A stretch of 11,354 nt of DNA, from NCBI GenBank assembly GCA_900769055.1, contig CAAGFF010000041.1, positions 1 through 11,354 on the forward strand, in the 5' to 3' direction. Source of the stretch: an uncultured Prevotella sp. GTDB lineage: Bacteria > Bacteroidota > Bacteroidia > Bacteroidales > Bacteroidaceae. The position numbers and the translations under genes are program-made. Shown one piece after another: positions 5,800 through 11,354 of the stretch; the first letter of the stretch is position 1, and each line of letters opens with the position of its first letter. Below the pieces are notes generated by a model. That model was not told the DNA's origin, made no database searches, and saw only the letters and a list, made by a program, of their open reading frames with translations.

Positions 5800-8109
5800 C
5801 TATTCTGCCGTGAGCGTCACAGCGCCTTGCTCGTCGGTTGCGGAGGCGCAGATGTAGGCTTTGTACTTGCCTTGCGGCATCTGCCACTCATGGGTTGTCT
5901 CGTTCCATGTTGCAAGCTGCTGGGGTGTGATGCTGAAGGTGACGGTTTTAGTCTCTCCGGGCTGGAGGCTTATCTTGACGAAGTCCTTCAGCTCTTTTGC
6001 TGGCCGGCTTTTCTGGCGGCGTGCGGGACCGGTGTAGAGCTGTATGGTCTCCTTGCCCGTGCAGCTTCCCGTATTGGTGATGTCGGCAGAAATGGTCCAC
6101 CCGTTGGCATTGGTGCTGAGGGTAGGCTTGCCGTACCTGAAAGTGGTGTAGCTCAGTCCGAAGCCGAAGGGGAACTGCGGCTGTACGTTGTCGTGCTCAA
6201 AGCCCCGGTAGCCCATGAAGAGATCTTCCTTGTATTCCACAACGCTGCGCGGTGTAGTGGGACCATCTTGACCTGTGGCGACACCAGGATAGGCTTCCTT
6301 GCCGAACCGCACATATGGGTAGTCCTCGTAGCGGCGTGCGAAGGTGACGGGCAACTTACCGCTGGGGCACACCTTACCCGTAATCACGTTGGCGAGGGCG
6401 GTGCCCGACTCGCTGCCAAGGTACCAGCAATGAAGCAGTGCTGCCACGCTGCCCAGCCATGGTGCGGCGTAGGGGTTGCCTCCAAACGTTACTACGACAG
6501 TGTTGGGCTGGACTGCTGCCAGCTCGCTGATAAGCTCGTTCTGCCCGAATGAAAGGTCGTAGCTCTCGCGGTCGCCGTTCTCACAATCCTGACGGCTGTT
6601 CTTGTTCATTCCTCCAATGAATATGATGAGGTCGACAGTCTTGGCCATGTCTAAAGCCTCGGCTTTCAGACGGGCCTGCTCGTCGGGTGACACCTCGTCA
6701 ACGTGGTCGTAGAGGGCACGCCCCGAGCTGTAGCCTTTGGCATAGAGCAGTCTCACTCCCTCTCCTTCTGCTGAGGCAGGCGTGTAGCAATGCCCCGTGA
6801 TAGCCTGCGACAGACCATCGAGTGGAGAGACGTCGCGAAGCGTCTTGAGCTCTGAGGAACCGCCGCCATGCGTCAGTGAGCGTGTGGCATTCTCGCCAAC
6901 CACGAGAATGGTAGGGGATGTCCCGTTGCGGAAGCCCTGCTGTCCCCCGGCTGCGTGTAGCGAGAAGTCTATGGGTAGGATTGCCTTTCCCTTGCCTTTC
7001 TGTGGAGCCTCGTTCTTCAGCAGTACGATGCCCTCCTCTGCTATCTGCCGACATGCCTCGTAATGAGCGTCGGAGCACTGGCTTCCGATGACCTTCTTCG
7101 GATTCATGGCCGTGCGGAAGATGAGGCGCAACACCCGTCGTACCTTGTCGTCAAGCACCGAAAGGGGTATCGAGCCGTCCTCTATCAGCTTCTCAAAACT
7201 GTTGCCCAGATAATAGTCGTCGTAGGTGAATTCAGCCTCCGTGGTCTTGCCGTCGGTGCCCGTGCCCATCTCTATGTCCAGTCCACCCAGAGCTGCCTGC
7301 CTTGTATCGGTGGTGCCGCCCCAGTCGCTGACGAGCACGCCGTCCCACTGCCACTCGCGCTTCAGTATGCCGTTGAGCAGCGAGTCGTTTTGGCAAGCGT
7401 GTACTCCCTGCCAGAAGTTGTATGCTCCCATGATGCTCCACACGTGGGCACGCTTTACAGCAGCCTCGAAGGGATATAGGTAGATTTCGCGAAGGGCTCG
7501 CTCGGAGACTCTCACGTCCACGCCGAAGCGGTCGGTCTCCTGGTCGTTGAGCACGAAGTGTTTCAGGCAGCATGCCACGCCGTTGCGCTGTGCCGCCTCA
7601 ATGTATGGCACCACCATCTCTGCAGCCAGCACGGGGTCTTCGCCCATGTACTCGAAGGCGCGCCCATTCAGGGGCGTGCGCTGAATGTTGACTCCGGGAC
7701 CAAGCAGCACGTCCTTGCCACGGAAGGCGAATTCCTCGCTGACATTGTGGCCATAGAGCTGCGAGAGGTCACGGTTCCAGGTGGCCGCCAGGCAGGTCAG
7801 CGATGGAAATGCCACCACATAGTCGTTGGTCCACTTGGCTGGACTCCAAGTGTTCCACTCCAGTTCCTCGCGCACGCCGTGAGGACCGTCGTCCATGTTC
7901 AGCTGTCTGATTCCCAGGCGCGGGACGCCTGCCGATGTAAACTTGCTTTGTGCATGGAGCACCTTGATTTTCTCGTGAGTGGTCATGCGGCTTAGCGCAT
8001 CCTCCACGCGTGACTCCAAATGTGCGGATGAATCAAGATAGGTCTGTGCCTTGGATGCTGGTAAGTTACAGACGGTCATTGTCAATGCTAAAATAAAAGT
8101 CTTGTTCAT
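5800..8109 (-). CDS. Secreted glycoside hydrolase family 3 beta-glucosidase
   Basis: A 769-residue GH3 enzyme expected to hydrolyse beta-linked glucose (or xylose) from oligosaccharide ends. A Sec signal peptide (MNKTFILALTMTVCNLPASKA, about 21 residues, likely cut before QTY) sends it to the periplasm. The N-terminal barrel has DDGPHGVRE near 73-81, GPGVNIQRTPLNGRAFEYMGEDP near 138-159, KHF at 183-185, and the nucleophile D262 in VSDWGG. The alpha/beta sandwich domain begins around AEEGIVLLKNE (about 358) and includes ENGDRESYDL near 510, where the acid/base Glu is usually found. The C-terminal fibronectin-III-like domain begins near PFGFGLSYTTF (about 648). Length and domain order are those of full-size GH3 beta-glucosidases. 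It starts 3 bp after the GH31 stop, so both are surely on one transcript. The beta-glucosidase call follows from family features and the GH31 neighbour; beta-xylosidase is the main alternative. Confidence 0.93.
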   Translation of the reverse strand: MNKTFILALTMTVCNLPASKAQTYLDSSAHLESRVEDALSRMTTHEKIKVLHAQSKFTSAGVPRLGIRQLNMDDGPHGVREELEWNTWSPAKWTNDYVVAFPSLTCLAATWNRDLSQLYGHNVSEEFAFRGKDVLLGPGVNIQRTPLNGRAFEYMGEDPVLAAEMVVPYIEAAQRNGVACCLKHFVLNDQETDRFGVDVRVSERALREIYLYPFEAAVKRAHVWSIMGAYNFWQGVHACQNDSLLNGILKREWQWDGVLVSDWGGTTDTRQAALGGLDIEMGTGTDGKTTEAEFTYDDYYLGNSFEKLIEDGSIPLSVLDDKVRRVLRLIFRTAMNPKKVIGSQCSDAHYEACRQIAEEGIVLLKNEAPQKGKGKAILPIDFSLHAAGGQQGFRNGTSPTILVVGENATRSLTHGGGSSELKTLRDVSPLDGLSQAITGHCYTPASAEGEGVRLLYAKGYSSGRALYDHVDEVSPDEQARLKAEALDMAKTVDLIIFIGGMNKNSRQDCENGDRESYDLSFGQNELISELAAVQPNTVVVTFGGNPYAAPWLGSVAALLHCWYLGSESGTALANVITGKVCPSGKLPVTFARRYEDYPYVRFGKEAYPGVATGQDGPTTPRSVVEYKEDLFMGYRGFEHDNVQPQFPFGFGLSYTTFRYGKPTLSTNANGWTISADITNTGSCTGKETIQLYTGPARRQKSRPAKELKDFVKISLQPGETKTVTFSITPQQLATWNETTHEWQMPQGKYKAYICASATDEQGAVTLTAE

Positions 8110-8112
8110 GGT

Positions 8113-11061
8113 CTAAAGTTGAATGCGTAGTTCCTTTCCTGTGTAAGTGGCTGTAACGCCCTCGGGGTTCTCCAAGTCGAGAGGCTTAGGGCTGCCTGGG
8201 GCAACAAGGACAATGTTGAAGCGGCGGATCTTCAGCATACCGGGGAATGAGCCGCTGCGTTTGCTGAACGTTACGGTTCGGGCGGCATTGTCATAGCGTA
8301 TGTCAATGGTGGCATACTTGCCACGCTCGTAGTTGTAGTTGGTGCCTTCATCCTCGTAGAGTGTGAAATGTCCATCGCGACCGGCATAAACATAGAGGTT
8401 GATGTGCTCGGCTGGCTTCTCGTCGCTCCATTCCATGCTGGGACCAAAGGGGATGATGCTGCCTTCGGGCACGTAAACGGGTATGCGCTCGTAGGGCGCG
8501 TCGACAACCAACTGGCGGTTTGCCAACTTCCCACTTGCTACTTGCTCGCCAGTGTAGAGGTCGTACCAGCCGCAACCCTCTGGAAAATAGACGCTGCGGT
8601 TGCGGGCCTTGTAGTGGCTCACTGGACATGCCATCAGCGAGGGACCGAACATCCATTGGTCCTTGATGTCGAGCACGTGGTGGTCGGTGCCGAAGTCCAT
8701 CACCAGGTGGCGCATCATGGTGTAGTCGTTGAGATGTACCCAGCCTGCCATCGAATAGAGGTAGGGCATCAGGTGGTAGCGCAGGCGGTCGTAATAGACG
8801 AATGACTGATAGGAAGGGTGACCGTCGGGTGCCACATTCCACGGCTCGCGCAGTGGCCACTGGCCATGTGCGCGGAACAGGGGTATGAAGGTGCCGAACT
8901 GGTTCCAACGGGTCTGTAGCTCGCGCCATTCCTTCAGATCCTCGTTCTCCTGTCCTGTATGGTCGAAGAGCTGCTGTGCCTTTACATAGCGGTTTTCCAC
9001 GCAGAAGCCGCCTTGGTCCATGCCCCAGAAGGGCAGGCCCGAGAGGGAGTAGTTCATGCCCGCCGTCATCTGTGCCCGCATGTCCTCCCAACGGGTTCCG
9101 ATGTCACCGCTCCATGTGGCGGTGGAGTAGCGTTGCTCTCCGGCAAAACCGCTGCGGGTGAGCAGGAACACGCGCTGATTGGGCTTGACACTACGCTGAC
9201 CATTGTAGATGGCGTCGGCATTGACAATGCTATAGGCGTTGAAGTACTCCGTAGAGGTGCCAAGTGCCGTAGGACCGCTCAGCGCCTTGCGGTACCACAT
9301 GGGGGTGCAGTCGCGCACGTTCGGTTCTGAGGCATCCATCCACCAGGCGTCTATTCCATATCTGTATTTTCTGAACAGGTTGTCGTCCATCTGTTGCCAG
9401 AACATCTTGCGGGCGCCGTCGCTGTAAGCATCGTAGAATGAGCCTACATAGCCGGGACCTACCCAGTCGTGGATGTCGTCAACAGGTGCCTGATGATACA
9501 TCCATCCCTGTGCGTCCAGCTCCTTGTAGTTGGCGGTGTTGCAGTAGAATTTTGGCCAGACGCTAATCATAAACCGACCGTGCATCGTGTGCACGCTGTC
9601 GAGCATGGCCTGTGGGTTTGGGTAGCGCGATGAATCAAACTGGTGGCTGCCCCACTGGTCCTCTGGCCAATAGTTCCAGTCTTGCACGATGTTGTCGATG
9701 GGAATGTGGCGGTTGCGGAACTCCCTGAGAGTCTCTTCTATCTCGGCACTTGTCTTGTAGCGCTCTCGGCTCTGCCAATAGCCCAGTACCCACTTGGGAT
9801 AGACGGGAGCCTTGCCCGTCAGAGTACGGTAGCCGCTGATGACCTCGTCGGTGGAGCTGCCCGCGATAAAGTAGTAGTCCATGTCTTGCGCCATCTCGCT
9901 CCAGATACTCAGTTGCTCACGCTCTTTCTTGCTGCGTGGCTTGGCTACACGCAGGCCGCAATACGACACGCCGCCATCGGGCTGCCATTCTATGCGCAAC
10001 TGGGTCGGCTTGTCCTTGGGGACGTGGGCGGTAAACTTATAGGCGTTGGGATTCCAAGCCGTGCGCCATCGCTCGGGGACTACCAGCTCGCCTCCTATGT
10101 AAACCTTGACATATCCTGCATAGTACAATATAAACTGAAAATCATAGTCCACGGGCGATTCTATGAATCCCTCATACACCACGTTAGCTCCGTTGAGGTT
10201 GAAGCCCTTGGGCAGGTTCTGTATGCCTCCGTTGTCGTGCTTGCGGCAGAGTTCCGAAGCCGCAGGCATGTCATATTCAAAGTAGATGCTGTCCTCATTG
10301 CGTACCAGCCTTTTACCGTTCTTGTCGGTATAAGTGCCCGTCAGGTGTCCCTCATGCCCATGCTTGTCATAGAGCCGGAAAGCCTTGCCGAGCTGCTGGT
10401 AGTCGTCTGGCTGACCGAAACGGCAGTAGGAGTAGCTGTCCCAGAGTATGCCGTAGTTTTTGTTTGAGACAACAAACGGCACACTCACCTTCGTGTTGTA
10501 CTGAAACAGGTCTTCGTTCTTGCCCAGCATGTTCATCTCCTCCGACTGGTGCTGCCCAAGACCGTAAAGGGCCTCGCCGGGATTGTCGAACACCATCTGC
10601 CACTGCAGTCCACGCCGCTGCGCGTCAGTAACCTTGCCGATGTCTGTGCCTATCTCACGGTCGGGCACCCGGTAAGGACGGACCCGCTTGCCATGTTGCG
10701 CCTCTTCGAGTAGCGGCTTGCCCTCGTTGTCGAGGAAGCTGATGCGCCCGTCGGCCTTGCTCACTACGGCTTGCAGTCTTGATGTTCTGACCACCACCTC
10801 TCCGCCTTGCTCGTCAATGCTGAACTTGGGCGAGCCTGTCTGCGGAACGATGATAAGACTCTGCGGCTTCTGTGGCAATGTCTCCTCAGATGTAGCCTGT
10901 ACGCGAATGATGCGGTCGCTCACCACCTCCAGTCTGATTACCTTTGCTTCTCCGCCATCGGGATGCACAATGATATACCGTCCTTCAGATTTCATACTGA
11001 AGGAGTTTGCGCTAAATCCGACGCAGGTGGCCAATGCCCATAGTAGAAAGATTCTCTTCAT
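8113..11061 (-). CDS. Secreted GH31 enzyme with PA14 insert, probable alpha-xylosidase
   Basis: A 982-residue GH31 retaining alpha-glycosidase. The signal peptide is MKRIFLLWALATCVGFSANS (about 20-22 residues); the Cys at 13 does not form a good lipobox, so a soluble periplasmic enzyme is likely. The N-terminal beta-sandwich (about 25-240) includes GEALYGLGQ near 162. A PA14-like insert lies at about 245-375 (GFIESPVDYDFQF, YYAGYVKVYIGG). The barrel follows from about 420, with GYWQSRERYKT, DWNYWPEDQWG and MISVWPKF. The nucleophile is D576 in AWWMDASEPN and the acid/base is D653 in TWSGDIG. C-terminal beta domains include PLFRAHGQ and a DUF5110-like end. GH31 with a PA14 insert is the layout of the xyloglucan alpha-xylosidases CjXyl31A and BoGH31. 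The frame is open upstream to 11142, but that would start inside the promoter. ATG 11061 opens directly on the signal peptide; ATG 11112 is a weaker choice. Alpha-glucosidase activity cannot be excluded. Confidence 0.92.
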   Translation of the reverse strand: MKRIFLLWALATCVGFSANSFSMKSEGRYIIVHPDGGEAKVIRLEVVSDRIIRVQATSEETLPQKPQSLIIVPQTGSPKFSIDEQGGEVVVRTSRLQAVVSKADGRISFLDNEGKPLLEEAQHGKRVRPYRVPDREIGTDIGKVTDAQRRGLQWQMVFDNPGEALYGLGQHQSEEMNMLGKNEDLFQYNTKVSVPFVVSNKNYGILWDSYSYCRFGQPDDYQQLGKAFRLYDKHGHEGHLTGTYTDKNGKRLVRNEDSIYFEYDMPAASELCRKHDNGGIQNLPKGFNLNGANVVYEGFIESPVDYDFQFILYYAGYVKVYIGGELVVPERWRTAWNPNAYKFTAHVPKDKPTQLRIEWQPDGGVSYCGLRVAKPRSKKEREQLSIWSEMAQDMDYYFIAGSSTDEVISGYRTLTGKAPVYPKWVLGYWQSRERYKTSAEIEETLREFRNRHIPIDNIVQDWNYWPEDQWGSHQFDSSRYPNPQAMLDSVHTMHGRFMISVWPKFYCNTANYKELDAQGWMYHQAPVDDIHDWVGPGYVGSFYDAYSDGARKMFWQQMDDNLFRKYRYGIDAWWMDASEPNVRDCTPMWYRKALSGPTALGTSTEYFNAYSIVNADAIYNGQRSVKPNQRVFLLTRSGFAGEQRYSTATWSGDIGTRWEDMRAQMTAGMNYSLSGLPFWGMDQGGFCVENRYVKAQQLFDHTGQENEDLKEWRELQTRWNQFGTFIPLFRAHGQWPLREPWNVAPDGHPSYQSFVYYDRLRYHLMPYLYSMAGWVHLNDYTMMRHLVMDFGTDHHVLDIKDQWMFGPSLMACPVSHYKARNRSVYFPEGCGWYDLYTGEQVASGKLANRQLVVDAPYERIPVYVPEGSIIPFGPSMEWSDEKPAEHINLYVYAGRDGHFTLYEDEGTNYNYERGKYATIDIRYDNAARTVTFSKRSGSFPGMLKIRRFNIVLVAPGSPKPLDLENPEGVTATYTGKELRIQL

Positions 11062-11129
11062 GATTAGTTCAGGATTAGTAATATCTTGAAGGTGGAAATT
11101 AGAATAGTCCATCTTTGTGCAATTATTCG

Positions 11130-11162
11130 CAAAAATACTCAAAAAAAATGATATTCACCAAA
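11130..11162 (-). promoter_or_regulatory. Bacteroidetes-type promoter of the GH31-GH3 operon
   Basis: The minus strand has TTTG at 11162-11159, a 21-base spacer containing an 8-T run, and TATTTTTG at 11137-11130, matching the TAnnTTTG -7 consensus. Spacing is slightly longer than the usual 19-20. Transcription would start near 11126 and leave a leader of about 65 nt before the ATG at 11061. No SusR/hybrid-sensor direct repeat or riboswitch fold is evident around it. Confidence 0.6.
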
Positions 11163-11275
11163 CTTTTCATGATTTTTTATGTTACTGCTCCCATTTTGCC
11201 CTGCCCCAAGCGAAAATCTCTTGATTACCATGCTTTTGTGCTTGCAGCCCGTACTGCTTGAGAAACAAGTTTATT
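11163..11275. other. Non-coding stretch with no recognisable gene
   Basis: Between the GH31 promoter and the 8-bp repeat array I see no open frame with coding character, no tRNA or other RNA fold and no strong terminator. The best hairpin is a 4-bp GCAG/CTGC stem with a 6-base loop near 11245, without a T tract. This DNA probably separates the glycosidase operon from a gene beyond the right edge. Confidence 0.5.
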
Positions 11276-11354
11276 AACCTCATAACCTCATAACCTTATA
11301 ACCTCACAACCTATTAACCTATTAACCTCATAACCTTACAACCTCATAACCTCA
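11276..11354. repeat. Tandem 8-bp repeat array, AACCTCAT type, open at window edge
   Basis: Nine complete 8-bp units and a tenth of seven bases run without a phase change to the end of the window. The first five bases, AACCT, are identical in all ten units. The last three vary: CAT, CAT, TAT, CAC, ATT, ATT, CAT, TAC, CAT, then CA. The 8-base period and recurrent TAA/TGA make it non-coding in every frame. It probably continues past the right edge, so its full size is unknown. It could be a slipped-strand microsatellite, a protein-binding array or a transcript-end element. Confidence 0.9.

Noticed and set aside
5704..6552. A 282-codon plus-strand open frame antisense to the end of the GH3 gene and across the promoter gap
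   Set aside because: It lies opposite a complete GH3 enzyme, crosses the AT-rich promoter region, and its product shows no domain or sensible composition. It reflects codon bias of the GC-rich opposite strand.
9643..10467. A 274-codon plus-strand open frame inside the GH31 gene
   Set aside because: It is antisense to conserved GH31 and PA14 sequence, has no recognisable motif and no promoter or start context. It is a shadow frame.
11026..11061. Lipoprotein signal at LATC in the GH31 N-terminus
   Set aside because: Thr before the Cys does not fit the lipobox, and the Cys lies in the middle of the hydrophobic core rather than after it.
11062..11142. A longer GH31 protein starting at 11142
   Set aside because: That ATG is upstream of the -7 box of the predicted promoter, and the extra residues would bury the signal peptide.
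11240..11262. Intrinsic terminator of a gene to the right
   Set aside because: Only a 4-bp GCAG/CTGC stem with no following T tract on either strand.
11276..11354. CRISPR array
   Set aside because: Units are 8 bp in direct tandem with no spacers and no cas genes nearby.

Overview
The window looks like chromosomal DNA of a Bacteroidales bacterium, most like a moderately GC-rich Prevotellaceae or a relative. The evidence is indirect. Two promoters match the Bacteroidetes -33 TTTG / -7 TAnnTTTG pattern, start sites lack Shine-Dalgarno sequences, and the exported GH31-PA14 plus GH3 enzyme pair is typical of gut or rumen Bacteroidetes. The species cannot be fixed from this sequence. Every convincing gene is on the minus strand, so transcription runs from the right edge to the left edge.

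Right part (11354 to 5800): an array of about ten 8-bp repeats at the window edge (11276-11354), a short non-coding stretch, a promoter (11130-11162), then a two-gene glycosidase operon. Its first gene is a secreted GH31 enzyme with a PA14 insert, most like xyloglucan alpha-xylosidases (8113-11061). Three bases later comes a secreted GH3 beta-glucosidase (5800-8109). Together they could strip alternating alpha-xylosyl and beta-glucosyl units from xyloglucan-type oligosaccharides in the periplasm. No SusC/SusD transporter pair or regulator is visible in the window.

Left part (5781 to 1): a close match to the Bacteroidetes promoter consensus lies in a 71-bp AT-rich gap. It drives a tightly packed operon of at least six genes: a membrane sulfatase-fold phosphoethanolamine-transferase-like enzyme, two different acyltransferase-3 membrane proteins, a UbiA-family protein of the decaprenyl-phosphate phosphoribosyltransferase type, an HAD-IB phosphatase, and a GtrA-family protein cut by the window edge. 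Three consecutive junctions are 4-base ATGA overlaps, the next is a 4-bp gap, and the last is a 38-bp overlap, which suggests translational coupling.

The UbiA, phosphatase and GtrA trio matches the steps by which mycobacteria make and handle polyprenyl-phosphate pentose donors (DPPR synthase, a phosphatase, and Rv3789-type GtrA). The upstream phosphotransferase and acyltransferases are the kind that decorate envelope glycans or lipids. My reading (inference) is an envelope-decoration operon that makes a lipid-linked furanosyl pentose and adds acyl and phospho groups. DprE1/DprE2-like epimerase genes just beyond the left edge would support this.
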